Shown here piece by piece: positions 1 through 7,572 of a stretch of DNA of 13,718 bases (position 1 is its first letter; the number at the start of each line of letters is the position of its first letter). This DNA comes from an uncultured Cellvibrio sp. Its GTDB lineage: Bacteria > Pseudomonadota > Gammaproteobacteria > Pseudomonadales > Cellvibrionaceae. Made by a program: the position numbers and the translations under genes. The stretch covers positions 1-13,718 of the forward strand of contig CAMLRJ010000037.1 of assembly GCA_946482345.1 (NCBI GenBank). The letters run 5' to 3'. The notes under the pieces were generated by a model. The model saw nothing but the letters and a program-made list of their open reading frames with translations, did not search any database and was not told the origin of the DNA.

Positions 1-19
1 AAATGGTTGGAGTTTAAAA

Positions 20-319
20 ATGAAAACTAAAAACAGAGTAACTTACAGAAAGCCATTGTCTGCAAGTGTAGTTTTAGAGAAGGTTGTAGTGAATAGTTAT
101 AATTTTCCAAAATTTGAATTTCACCGATTGGTTTTGAATGATCAAGTAGAAGAAAAGATTGAGTGGTACTGGAGCGATTGGAAAGACGGATGGCTTTTGT
201 GGGCAGAGAAAGGTCGTTTATACAGATCTCAATTATCAGAGAATTCAATAACGCTTGAGGGAAAGCTTATTTATGATTTTAACTCTGATAAATTTCGTGA
301 GAGATCAGCACCTTATTAA
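20..319 (+). CDS. Small hypothetical protein, 99 aa
   Basis: I do not recognise this protein. It is complete: ATG at 20 is preceded by GGAG (9-12) at a 7-base spacing, a good ribosome binding site, and TAA ends it at 319. It has no signal peptide or membrane segment. It is charged and aromatic-rich in the middle (WYWSDWKDGWLLWAEKGRLY, about residues 49-68), suggesting a small soluble beta-rich fold. Its base composition is more AT-rich than the neighbouring genes, which could mean recent acquisition. It is convergent with actP, and its upstream neighbour lies outside the window, so its operon context is unknown. The good RBS and complete frame support a real gene; function is open. Confidence 0.6.
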   Translation: MKTKNRVTYRKPLSASVVLEKVVVNSYNFPKFEFHRLVLNDQVEEKIEWYWSDWKDGWLLWAEKGRLYRSQLSENSITLEGKLIYDFNSDKFRERSAPY

Positions 320-335
320 TTATGTAAACTGTTTT

Positions 336-354
336 TTCAATTCACACAATTGAA
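336..354. repeat. Perfect inverted repeat, AT-rich hairpin
   Basis: TTCAATT and AATTGAA form 7-base arms around a CACAC loop. The arms follow a run of T on the plus strand, so on the minus strand the hairpin is followed by A, not U. It is therefore not a canonical terminator in either direction. It lies between the convergent small gene and actP. Confidence 0.4.
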
Positions 355-359
355 CACAT

Positions 360-377
360 CCCCCCGTGGTAGGGGGG
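360..377. terminator. GC hairpin between convergent genes, possible terminator
   Basis: CCCCCC and GGGGGG pair perfectly around the loop GTGGTA, 15 bases downstream of the actP stop and 41 bases after the stop of the small gene. The position between convergent genes fits a bidirectional terminator. Neither side has a proper U tract (AGTGAATAAAA on plus, ATGTGTTC on minus), so intrinsic termination would be weak; it could instead protect mRNA 3' ends. Confidence 0.45.
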
Positions 378-392
378 AGTGAATAAAATACA

Positions 393-2042
393 TCAATGAT
401 CCGATGCTTCGCTAGCGCCCAATCCTGTTTGTGAGCGTACGAATTGCGTGTCGAATTGCTCGCGTTCCTGTTGTGCGGATGCGGATTTATCGGTGATTGA
501 TACTAGCCATGTCACAATAAACGCTGCAGAAATGGAGAAGAGGGCGGGGTATTTGTAAGGAAAGATGGCTTCGGGGAAATGGAATGCATCTACCCAAACG
601 GTTGGGCCTATGATTACCAAAATCAGTGCAGACAATAAACCAACTGCACCACCAACCACTGCGCCGCGAGTGGTTAAACCTTTCCAATACATAGATAACA
701 ATAAAATCGGAAAGTTTGCGCTGGCGGCGACACAAAATGCGAGGCCTACCATGAAAGCGACGTTTTGATTTTCAAACACTATTCCGAGCAACACTGCAAT
801 TGCACCTAAACACACTGTAGCAATTTGCGATGCACGAATTTCTTTTTTCTCGTTGCGGTCGCCTTTTAAAATCAAGGTCGCATAAAGATCGTGAGAAATT
901 GCGCTGGAACCTGCAAGGGTTAAACCGGAAACAACGGCCAAAATGGTGGCGAAAGCAACCGCAGAAATAAAGCCCATCAACATATCACCACCCAATGCAT
1001 GAGAGAGATGAATGGCAGGCATATTGGAGCCGCCTTTGATGGCACCATTAACAAAATAGTGATCGTTGCCGATTAATAAAATAATTGCACCGAATCCGAT
1101 GATAAACGTCAGAATATAAAAATAACCAATAAAACCCGTGGCGTAAAATACCGAACGTCTCGCTTGTACCGCATCGCGTACGGTAAAAAATCGCATCAAA
1201 ATATGCGGCAAACCGGCGGTGCCAAACATTAATGCCATGCCTAATGAAATTGCGGATATAGGATCGGTCACCAATGTGCCCGGCGCCATAATCAATTCAC
1301 CTTTTGCGTGCACATCGACAGCGCGATCAAATAATGTTTCGAAATTGAAACCGACTTGAATCATCACCAATATCGCCATTAAAGTAGCGCCGGATAATAG
1401 TAAAACAGCTTTGATTAATTGCACCCAGGTAGTTGCGAGCATGCCACCAGCCGTGACATAAAACGTCATCAACACACCAACAATAATGACCGCAGTTTCA
1501 TACGGCATACCAAACAATAACTCAATTAATTTTCCGGCACCGACCATTTGTGCAATCAAATAAAAAATAACGGTAATTAATGAGCCACTGGCGGCAAGAA
1601 TGCGAATGGGTTTTTGTTGCAAGCGGAATGACGCAACATCAGCAAAGGTATATTTTCCCAAATTGCGTAAAGGCTCGGCGATTAACAATAAAACAATCGG
1701 CCAGCCAACCAAAAAACCAATCGCATAAATTAATCCATCAAAACCCGACGCATAAACCAAACCGGCAATACCTAAAAACGATGCGGCTGACATATAGTCG
1801 CCTGCAATCGCCAATCCATTTTGAAAACCGGAAATGCCGCCGCCTGCTGCGTAAAAATCTTTAGTGGATTTGGTGCGTTTTGAAGCCCAGATAGTGATGC
1901 CTACCGTTGCAAAAACGAAAGCAAAAAACATCATCAACGCTTGGTTGTTGGACATCCAGCCGAAGATTCCTGTTTCAGTGCTTGCTTGATCAGCAAGCAC
2001 TTGCAGTGGTAATAGCACCAATAAAATAATTAAAAATCTCAC
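393..2042 (-). CDS. actP: Acetate/monocarboxylate:cation symporter ActP
   Basis: Inner-membrane sodium:solute symporter family permease that takes up acetate and related short monocarboxylates with a cation. At 549 residues it matches the length of E. coli ActP, and long blocks agree with that protein as I remember it, including [63 protein letters not shown] and the C-terminal QFVRSQTG. The N-terminus ([19 protein letters not shown]) looks like a cleavable signal peptide, as in ActP, followed by about 13 hydrophobic segments. The start is GTG at 2042, overlapping the yjcH stop by four bases (GTGA), so the two are translationally coupled. In E. coli the order is acs-yjcH-actP; no acetyl-CoA synthetase gene lies in this window. 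True substrate range (acetate, pyruvate, lactate, glycolate) cannot be told from sequence. Confidence 0.95.
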   Translation of the reverse strand: MRFLIILLVLLPLQVLADQASTETGIFGWMSNNQALMMFFAFVFATVGITIWASKRTKSTKDFYAAGGGISGFQNGLAIAGDYMSAASFLGIAGLVYASGFDGLIYAIGFLVGWPIVLLLIAEPLRNLGKYTFADVASFRLQQKPIRILAASGSLITVIFYLIAQMVGAGKLIELLFGMPYETAVIIVGVLMTFYVTAGGMLATTWVQLIKAVLLLSGATLMAILVMIQVGFNFETLFDRAVDVHAKGELIMAPGTLVTDPISAISLGMALMFGTAGLPHILMRFFTVRDAVQARRSVFYATGFIGYFYILTFIIGFGAIILLIGNDHYFVNGAIKGGSNMPAIHLSHALGGDMLMGFISAVAFATILAVVSGLTLAGSSAISHDLYATLILKGDRNEKKEIRASQIATVCLGAIAVLLGIVFENQNVAFMVGLAFCVAASANFPILLLSMYWKGLTTRGAVVGGAVGLLSALILVIIGPTVWVDAFHFPEAIFPYKYPALFSISAAFIVTWLVSITDKSASAQQEREQFDTQFVRSQTGLGASEASDH

Positions 2043-2347
2043 GCTTCACCTCGTGCTTTATCCTGGATTTTTTTAACCAGCGGTTCTATTACACGATTGG
2101 CGTAAGTGACATAGATTCCCGTGATCACGAAACACAACAAGATTAATCCCAAGCCTAATGCAACGCCTGTGGAGGTAGTGCCACCAAGAAATGAAGTGCC
2201 TAATGATTGTGGAAAAAAACCTATCGCCAGTACCAGTGCGAAATAAGTCACTACTATAGCAATCGAAAGTGGAACCAGAATTTTTTTTCGTGCTTTGGTC
2301 AGTGCAACATATTCGGGCATTAGCCGAATTTGATCGGGTGTTAGCAT
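2039..2347 (-). CDS. yjcH: DUF485 membrane protein YjcH
   Basis: Small inner-membrane protein of 102 residues, the usual partner of ActP-type symporters. Two hydrophobic segments (about residues 25-45 and 61-83) are joined by a short loop, and the segment [15 protein letters not shown] is the conserved DUF485 signature region. Its molecular role is not established; it is generally regarded as an accessory subunit of the permease. ATG at 2347 is preceded by an AAAAGG stretch eight bases upstream, an acceptable ribosome binding site. It is first in the yjcH-actP pair, and its 140-base upstream gap carries the TTGTATACAA palindrome. Confidence 0.9.
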   Translation of the reverse strand: MLTPDQIRLMPEYVALTKARKKILVPLSIAIVVTYFALVLAIGFFPQSLGTSFLGGTTSTGVALGLGLILLCFVITGIYVTYANRVIEPLVKKIQDKARGEA

Positions 2348-2465
2348 GGTTGAAACCTTTTATTGTAATTGTGTAAGCAATCGTTGTTTGTAAAGCCAGG
2401 TTTGTATTGACCTTTTTTCGGCGACGTGAATTCTAACAGCAGAGGGAAGAAGCTGGAAACTGAAT

Positions 2466-2475
2466 TTGTATACAA
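2466..2475. promoter_or_regulatory. Palindrome TTGTATACAA upstream of yjcH-actP, putative GntR operator
   Basis: A perfect 10-base palindrome lies 12 bases beyond the response-regulator stop and about 120 bases upstream of the yjcH start. On the minus strand it reads CTTGTATACAA. The 9-mer CTTGTATAC recurs at 8434-8442 between the divergent gntR and ydiJ genes. GTATAC-centred palindromes are typical of operators of some FCD-type GntR regulators (family knowledge). Binding by the GntR protein encoded here is an inference. The TATACA within it could alternatively serve as a weak -10 element. Confidence 0.45.
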
Positions 2476-2487
2476 GAATTGTAAGCT

Positions 2488-3084
2488 TTAAATCCAGCCT
2501 TTTTGTCGCGCAATTCTCGCTGCATCTACACGATTGGCGGCGTTGAGTTTGGCAATTGCTTCAGAAAGATAATTGCGCACAGTCCCTTCAGACAAATGCA
2601 AGGTTGTCGCAATTTCAGCCGTCGTTTTACCTTCAGATGCCAGTCGTAATGATCGCCTTTCCTTGTCATTCAGTGGATCGGTTTCCCCCAATGCCATCAT
2701 CGCCAGTTCACCATCAATAACGCGTTTTCCTTCACGGATCCGATAAATTGCATGAATCAATTCTTCCGAAGGAGAGTCTTTCAACAGGAATCCGCTGACA
2801 CCCATATCAATTGCGCGGCGAATGTAACCTGCACGGCCAAAGGTGGTGATGATAATAGTTTTGGTTGGGATTTTGTGTTGCAAAACCCATTGGGCCAATT
2901 CAAGTCCTGATCGACCTGGCATTTCAATATCGGTGAGTAAAATATCGAAGGTATGTTGTTTTAAAAGTAACAGCGCTTTATCGCCATCTTCCGCTTGGGT
3001 GACGTGAAATCCATTTTCCATCCCTAATAAAGCAGCGAGTGCACCACGCACCATGGCTTGATCTTCGGCGAGTAATATTTTCAT
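2488..3084 (-). CDS. LuxR-family (NarL/DesR-type) response regulator
   Basis: Cytoplasmic transcription factor of 198 residues. The receiver domain (about 1-120) keeps the acidic pair E7/D8, phosphoacceptor D52 in LLTDIEMPGRSG, T80/T81 and K102. The C-terminal LuxR-type helix-turn-helix (about 138-198) has GKTTAEIATTLHLSEGTVRN followed by YLSEAIAKL and RQKGWI, the pattern of the DesR branch. Its ATG overlaps the kinase gene stop by four bases, so the two are cognate partners. No hairpin with a U tract separates it from yjcH, so read-through into yjcH-actP is possible. DesR of Bacillus controls a lipid desaturase, but no desaturase is present here, so the target genes are unknown; yjcH-actP, the kinase operon itself or the TonB receptor are local candidates. 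Confidence 0.93.
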   Translation of the reverse strand: MKILLAEDQAMVRGALAALLGMENGFHVTQAEDGDKALLLLKQHTFDILLTDIEMPGRSGLELAQWVLQHKIPTKTIIITTFGRAGYIRRAIDMGVSGFLLKDSPSEELIHAIYRIREGKRVIDGELAMMALGETDPLNDKERRSLRLASEGKTTAEIATTLHLSEGTVRNYLSEAIAKLNAANRVDAARIARQKGWI

Positions 3085-4190
3085 TGTGTTACCTGGATTA
3101 ATTCGGATTTGGGTAAACGTATATCAAAACGGCAACCACCGGAGATATCAATTAACAGTTCACCCGCTATAGCGGCCAAGCGTTCCTGAATACCCTGCAA
3201 ACCATTACCCTGTTCTATTTGTTTGACCTTGCCGTTGTCCTGAACACAGATGTTGATATTTTTTTCATCGTTCACAAAATGAATTTCACAATGTGATGCA
3301 TTGCTGTGGCGCAATAAGTTAGTGGTGAGTTCAGTGAGTGCGAGAATAACAGCCGTTTCCGCACGCGGTGACAAATTGGGAATTTCACCGCGCAAATTGA
3401 CAATAAATCCTTGTTGTCTGAGTTTGTCGCAAAGATCGATCACTTCACCGGGAAGCCCGCGATGTTTGTATCCGGAAACTGTTTGTCTGACCAAACTTAA
3501 ACTGTTGCGTGCTATCTGGTGTAAATCACGAATATGTTCTTTGGCCTCAGTATTTTTTTCTTGTAATAAAAGTTTTTCGGCGAGTTCTGCTTTCAGCGCA
3601 ATACTGGATAGTGTGTGCCCCAGAATATCGTGAAGGTCCCGCGCAATTCTTTCGCGTTCAGCAATCACCGCCAGTTGCTGAATTTCCTGGCTGCTTTTGA
3701 GACTTTGTATTCTGTTTTCTTCACGAAATTTTTCCATGTAACCCACAATACTGGTGGTTACCAATCCCATCAGTGCAGGTAATCCGAAAAATTGAAAGGG
3801 ATAGTTTTCGTATAAATAAAATTGGAACAACAAAATAATCGTCACATATCCACAGAGAAGAATAAGCAAAGTACGGGTGGAATAGGTGAAACCGATCAGC
3901 ACCCCCAGAAATGAGAAAAAGGTACTGGAGCCAACCGTGAGCGGGGAAATGCAGACAGCAATCAGAGTAATCAGACTGATGGGTACCCAGCCTTTGGAAC
4001 GGGGTATTTTGAATGCCCACATGTAGAGAGCGATGAATGTAACGTAGGCCAGCAGTTGGATTGCAATTTCCAGAGGGGAATATTGCACGTAATACATGGG
4101 TATAAAGTAATAAATACTGAACACCAACCAGACCCAGCTGCGGGATCTGTAGGGGTCAACACATTTTGTGGGGGTCTTTAAGTCGTGCAT
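3081..4190 (-). CDS. DesK-like membrane histidine kinase (HisKA_3)
   Basis: Sensor kinase of 369 residues. Residues about 17-150 hold five or six hydrophobic segments with almost no periplasmic domain, as in DesK-type intramembrane sensors. A linker helix (about 151-180) leads to the HisKA_3 box ERERIARDLHDILGHTLSSI with phosphoacceptor H187. The ATP-binding domain (about 275-362) shows the N box (N291 in ELTTNLLRHSNA), the G1 box at D318-N319-G320 and the G2 box GNGLQGIQERL near 328-338. The G1 box reads DNGKV, lacking the second glycine of the usual DxGxG, though the other nucleotide-binding elements are intact. The stimulus cannot be read from sequence. The start at 4190 lacks a strong Shine-Dalgarno. 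The stop overlaps the response-regulator ATG by four bases. Confidence 0.92.
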   Translation of the reverse strand: MHDLKTPTKCVDPYRSRSWVWLVFSIYYFIPMYYVQYSPLEIAIQLLAYVTFIALYMWAFKIPRSKGWVPISLITLIAVCISPLTVGSSTFFSFLGVLIGFTYSTRTLLILLCGYVTIILLFQFYLYENYPFQFFGLPALMGLVTTSIVGYMEKFREENRIQSLKSSQEIQQLAVIAERERIARDLHDILGHTLSSIALKAELAEKLLLQEKNTEAKEHIRDLHQIARNSLSLVRQTVSGYKHRGLPGEVIDLCDKLRQQGFIVNLRGEIPNLSPRAETAVILALTELTTNLLRHSNASHCEIHFVNDEKNINICVQDNGKVKQIEQGNGLQGIQERLAAIAGELLIDISGGCRFDIRLPKSELIQVTQ

Positions 4191-4214
4191 GGTTTCACAA
4201 TCAGACGTAATAAA

Positions 4215-4238
4215 GGTTAGGCCAACATACCCCTAACC
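4215..4238. promoter_or_regulatory. Perfect 7-base inverted repeat in the two-component promoter
   Basis: GGTTAGG and CCTAACC arms are separated by 10 bases, 25-48 bases upstream of the kinase start. On the minus strand a possible promoter overlaps it: TTGTGA (4253-4248), an 18-base spacer and TATGTT (4229-4224), the latter lying inside the repeat's spacer. A site that straddles the -10 element would suit repression or autoregulation by the LuxR-type response regulator. The repeat is directly visible; the promoter assignment and the binding protein are inferred. Confidence 0.4.
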
Positions 4239-4246
4239 CCGATCTT

Positions 4247-4276
4247 TTCACAATTCACAAAAGTAATTTCTTTAAT
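4247..4276 (+). promoter_or_regulatory. Putative plus-strand sigma70 promoter for an orphan transcript
   Basis: TTCACA (4247-4252) and TTTAAT (4271-4276) each match the consensus at five of six bases and are 18 bases apart, predicting a start near 4283. The -35 element overlaps the inferred minus-strand -35 of the two-component operon, so the two promoters would be back to back. A second -35-like TTGACT (4297-4302) has only a poor -10 downstream. Confidence 0.35.
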
Positions 4277-4282
4277 CCATTT

Positions 4283-4370
4283 GTCTTATGGTATATTTGA
4301 CTAGCTGCTATGCAGTGTGTAGATCACATAGTTCTCCCTGACTTCGGGCGCCTGACCAGCGCCCTTTTTT
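4283..4370 (+). ncRNA. Candidate small RNA ending at an intrinsic terminator
   Basis: Inferred transcript of about 88 bases lying wholly between the histidine kinase and TonB-receptor genes, both on the opposite strand. The 3' end is fixed by a strong plus-strand terminator (4346-4370); the 5' end rests on the putative promoter at 4247-4276. No convincing open reading frame with a ribosome binding site lies within it, and I do not recognise it as a known sRNA family. Hfq-dependent sRNAs commonly end in such GC hairpins with U runs (general knowledge). Boundaries are approximate. Confidence 0.4.
4346..4370 (+). terminator. Rho-independent terminator, plus strand
   Basis: GGGCGC (4346-4351) pairs perfectly with GCGCCC (4359-4364) around a 7-base loop and is followed at once by six T. 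An outer CTGAC/GTCAG pair (4339-4343 and 4374-4378) flanks it. The U tract exists only in the plus direction; on the minus strand the stem is followed by GAAGTCAGGG, so it is not a canonical terminator for the TonB-receptor gene that ends 13 bases away. No plus-strand gene precedes it for about 4 kb. Confidence 0.8.
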
Positions 4371-4382
4371 ATGTCAGATTGA

Positions 4383-7300
4383 TTATAAATTGATCTGGAA
4401 ATTGACGAACAATTCGCGACCAACATAGTCGTAACCGCTGTACAAGGGGGAGTTTCCGACTTTGTCAAAAACTGAGGACGTCGCTGAAATTTCCGGAGGT
4501 GTTTCGTTAGTCAAATTGCGTACGCCCAAGGTTGCTTTCCAGTTATCGGCCTGATAGCGCAGCGAAATCCGATGCTCAAAGTAACTGGGAACATCCAGAT
4601 CACGAGGACTGGTCTTTGGATCTTCTTTAGCTTCTTTATAGCCGCTCATACTACTAATCCATTCAAGGCCGTAGGTGAGTTTCCAGTTGTCCAGTGTGTA
4701 ACCAATATTGGCTGTGGCGCCGTACTCGGGTTTATTCAAGCTGCCATTTAAATCTACTGTTGGAACATCGGAGAAAGTTCTTTTTTCCTGCGCGTAGTAG
4801 CGAGTGAATGTGAAGTCTGTCTGTAAAACTCCAACAGGAAGCTCTTGATCAAAACTTAAATCAAGGTCTATACCGCGTGAAATATTGCTTGAGATATTGG
4901 TATAAGAATTGAGAACGGTCAGTTGTCGGGTTGCAGGATTGCGTGACACCAATCGGCAGTATTCGCCACCTGATCTAAAATCCCGGTCGTCATAACAACG
5001 AGGCAGAATTTCCAATACACCCGCTTTGGCGACTCCATTTGATATTTCAATATCAAAATAATCAACACTGAAAACCAGGTTGGTTGAATCACTTATTTGA
5101 GGCTCCAATATGATGCCATAGGTTAAATTTTTCGAAGTTTCAGCAAACAGTTTTGTATCTGCCCCGCCCTGACTAATAGACTGGATACTGGTAGTGGCAG
5201 AAAAGTTAGGGGGCAGCCCCTCAGAGCTACAGTTGGCTACCCGAAATTCGTTTGGACTTGTTCCATAGTTGTTACAAGGGTCATTGGATGCTTGCACAGA
5301 TCCGCGAGTAGCGCCTTGGAATTGTTCAAAGAGTGCAGGAGCACGGAATGAAGTCCCTTGGGATGCTCGAAATGAAATCCAATCGTTGGGTGCGTAGATA
5401 AAACCCAACTTGTAAGTTTCATCTGACCCATAAGATTCATAATCGGTATAACGAAGTGATGTGTTGACGGAGAGTTTTTCAGCAAAGGGTTGGGCACTTA
5501 AAATCGGCAATTCAATTTCGGTGTAAATTTCAGAAACATTATCCTTACCGGCTGTAATAGCAGCACTGGTGGCGTCCACATTGCCCCTGACGATATTCTC
5601 ATCAGGTAAATCATTAATTTGTGACCGGCGATGCTCCAATCCAACAGCAGCTTGAACCTCACCGGCAGGTAGGGTGAATACTGGTCCATTCAAAATCAGG
5701 CTGTGAATCGACTCATAAAATTTAGTCTCACCCTCCAAGCCCTCGAATATGTAATCTACGAAATCCTGAGGCAAGTTACCGCCTATGGTTTCGGCATTGA
5801 GCATGGGATAGGGGATACACCTTTCGCCCGGGCGTGTGAGATTGATATTACAAGTGAACCCATTACGTACCAACGAAGAGTCTATATTGGGGGGGGCAGT
5901 CACGGCATTATTGGCATAGGTCAGTTTATCCACCAGGAAACCATTGGATTGATATGTAGCTTTGGATTTGGAGTAGCTGAAGTAGGCATCGTACTGCCAG
6001 TCGGGTAAAGCAGCCAGATCACCTCTGATGCCGATTGTTGGCTTGTAAAAATCAACTTCTTGAGAGCTGGTATCGGCGCCAAAACCCGTGAATACTTTGA
6101 CCCCAATCCTCGCGCCACCAGTGGCGGGTACTGCGGCTCCGAAATTTGAAAAAGCCAGATTAGCAGGTATGAGTGGGCTGCCGCGACGATAATCCAGCAC
6201 CAGTGGTCGATAAACGGTTTGGCTCGATTGGCGTTTTGATGCCAGCATCTCTGCATAGACTTCAGCATCACCAAGATCGTATCGGCCTTCCAGAAAACTT
6301 GTGTAATTCTTTACTGGGGATATAAGGCTTTTTTTCAGCATGTCCGGATCAAAGGTGTCACGGATATTCGAGTTGTTGGTCCCACCACCCACACCCTCAA
6401 AACCTACCAAGCCAGTAGTGATAGCTGCATTAGGCCGGAATCGGTTAAATGTGGTATCGGATGAACCCGGGGCGCCAACCACGGGTGATGTGAGGCCAAA
6501 AGATGCATAATTGGTTGCCGTAATATCCTGTGTGCCGATTGTATTGATAGTCAGGCCATTGGAGCCTGTACCTGAAATGGGATAACACTTGGGCTTACCA
6601 GTTTCGGGATCGATAAAGTCCAGTGATTCCCCGGTTGTTGGGTTGCGCAACATATGCATATTACAACGCGTCCAATCCCGATCAGCCAGTGTAAGTTCTT
6701 CTCTCTCATAAAAATCGAATGAACCTGATAATCGGAAGTTTTCTTCTTTCATACCACCGGAAAGGGAGAATCGTGTTTGCTCGCCTGCTCCCTCGGTGGG
6801 GTCATTGAACTCCCCTTCCAGTGTTACACCATCCATCTCTTTTGTTATGACATTAATGACGCCACTGACAGCATCTGATCCGTATATAGATGACGCACCA
6901 TCACGCAATACTTCTACTCTATCGATAATACCGCTGGGTAAAACGTTTAAATCCGCTGAGCCGACAGTACCACGTGTACCCGACGGTGAAACGCGTCGTC
7001 CATTAATCAGAACCAGTGTGCGAGTTGCACCCAAACCACGCAGTGAAATGGTATTTGCACCGGGACCGCCCTCGGTGACAAAGCCGGCATAAGCGTTGTT
7101 GATTTGCTCTGCTCCTCCTGTAAAGCCCAGTCCTTGTAGTAAATCAGTTGTGGTACTAAGCCCAGCATCAGTAGCTGTTTCCCAAATAAATAATTTTGTC
7201 GGAGAGATAGTTTTTAGATTGGTTTGGCGAAGCAGTGAGCCAACGATCACCAGCTCTTCTACTTCTTTGCCGGTTTTTTCTTCTGCATCATCCTGCGCAA

Positions 7301-7391
7301 ATACAGCAGGAACGCAGAAAACCCCGCAAGCTCCCAATGCAAGAGCCAGTTTTGTACGGATGAATAAGCCTTGTTTTGTATGGTTTGGCAT
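4383..7391 (-). CDS. TonB-dependent outer-membrane receptor, 1002 aa
   Basis: Outer-membrane active transporter energised by TonB-ExbBD. A signal peptide (MPNHTKQ to AVFA, cleavage probably after A32) precedes a likely TonB box (EELVIVGS, about 45-52). The plug domain (about 60-195) shows ISLRGLGATRTLVLINGRR and DRVEVLRDGASSIYGSDAVSG followed by VINVITKE, and the remainder is the 22-strand barrel with FRAPALFEQFQG and a DPCNN loop. Length suits the large receptors of carbohydrate- and oligomer-scavenging gammaproteobacteria. Four closely spaced cysteine pairs (about 242/268, 514/525, 706/721, 798/810) probably form loop disulfides. The last residue is L rather than the usual aromatic residue. 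ATG at 7391 has a perfect AAGGAG (7398-7403) at 6 bases. No partner such as SusD, a glycosidase or a FecIR-type sigma/anti-sigma pair is adjacent, so the ligand is unknown. Confidence 0.93.
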   Translation of the reverse strand: MPNHTKQGLFIRTKLALALGACGVFCVPAVFAQDDAEEKTGKEVEELVIVGSLLRQTNLKTISPTKLFIWETATDAGLSTTTDLLQGLGFTGGAEQINNAYAGFVTEGGPGANTISLRGLGATRTLVLINGRRVSPSGTRGTVGSADLNVLPSGIIDRVEVLRDGASSIYGSDAVSGVINVITKEMDGVTLEGEFNDPTEGAGEQTRFSLSGGMKEENFRLSGSFDFYEREELTLADRDWTRCNMHMLRNPTTGESLDFIDPETGKPKCYPISGTGSNGLTINTIGTQDITATNYASFGLTSPVVGAPGSSDTTFNRFRPNAAITTGLVGFEGVGGGTNNSNIRDTFDPDMLKKSLISPVKNYTSFLEGRYDLGDAEVYAEMLASKRQSSQTVYRPLVLDYRRGSPLIPANLAFSNFGAAVPATGGARIGVKVFTGFGADTSSQEVDFYKPTIGIRGDLAALPDWQYDAYFSYSKSKATYQSNGFLVDKLTYANNAVTAPPNIDSSLVRNGFTCNINLTRPGERCIPYPMLNAETIGGNLPQDFVDYIFEGLEGETKFYESIHSLILNGPVFTLPAGEVQAAVGLEHRRSQINDLPDENIVRGNVDATSAAITAGKDNVSEIYTEIELPILSAQPFAEKLSVNTSLRYTDYESYGSDETYKLGFIYAPNDWISFRASQGTSFRAPALFEQFQGATRGSVQASNDPCNNYGTSPNEFRVANCSSEGLPPNFSATTSIQSISQGGADTKLFAETSKNLTYGIILEPQISDSTNLVFSVDYFDIEISNGVAKAGVLEILPRCYDDRDFRSGGEYCRLVSRNPATRQLTVLNSYTNISSNISRGIDLDLSFDQELPVGVLQTDFTFTRYYAQEKRTFSDVPTVDLNGSLNKPEYGATANIGYTLDNWKLTYGLEWISSMSGYKEAKEDPKTSPRDLDVPSYFEHRISLRYQADNWKATLGVRNLTNETPPEISATSSVFDKVGNSPLYSGYDYVGRELFVNFQINL

Positions 7392-7504
7392 AAGTAACTC
7401 CTTGTGTAGATTATTTGTTTTAAGTGTGTAAGTGATGCGCTGGAATGCCTCAGCGGAAATTTGTATTTATTAGCAAGCAAATTCTCTGCCTAAGAAATAT
7501 TCCC

Positions 7505-7510
7505 TTTATA
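7505..7510 (-). promoter_or_regulatory. Possible -10 element of the TonB-receptor promoter
   Basis: TATAAA on the minus strand matches the -10 consensus at five of six bases, implying a leader of about 105 bases before the TonB-receptor ATG. No good -35 lies at the right distance (TAATTG at 17 bases is poor), so an activator or another promoter may be used. Confidence 0.25.
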
Positions 7511-7572
7511 CGAATTGGCGCAGGGTGCAATTAGAAAGGAAAAATAAACAAGCGAATAGATATTTATGCGCC

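Noticed and set aside
2348..2487. Sigma54 promoter for yjcH-actP
   Set aside because: No GG-N10-GC element with suitable flanks is present; the TGGC and TTGC stretches there are 17 bases apart.
2488..4190. Membrane-fluidity (desaturase) control by the DesK/DesR-like pair
   Set aside because: Family resemblance only; no desaturase or lipid gene is in the window, so I did not assign desK/desR names or that role.
4316..4328. CRP-like TGTGTAGATCACA
   Set aside because: The half-sites are only 3 bases apart instead of 6, so it does not fit a CRP/Vfr site.
4346..4370. Terminator of the TonB-receptor gene
   Set aside because: The U tract is on the plus strand only; read in the receptor's direction the stem is preceded by A and followed by no U run.
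5237..7431. Open frames inside the TonB-receptor gene (for example 5921-6274 minus, 5703-6008 plus, 7096-7431 plus)
   Set aside because: They are shadows of a long, domain-supported coding sequence and have no domain matches of their own.
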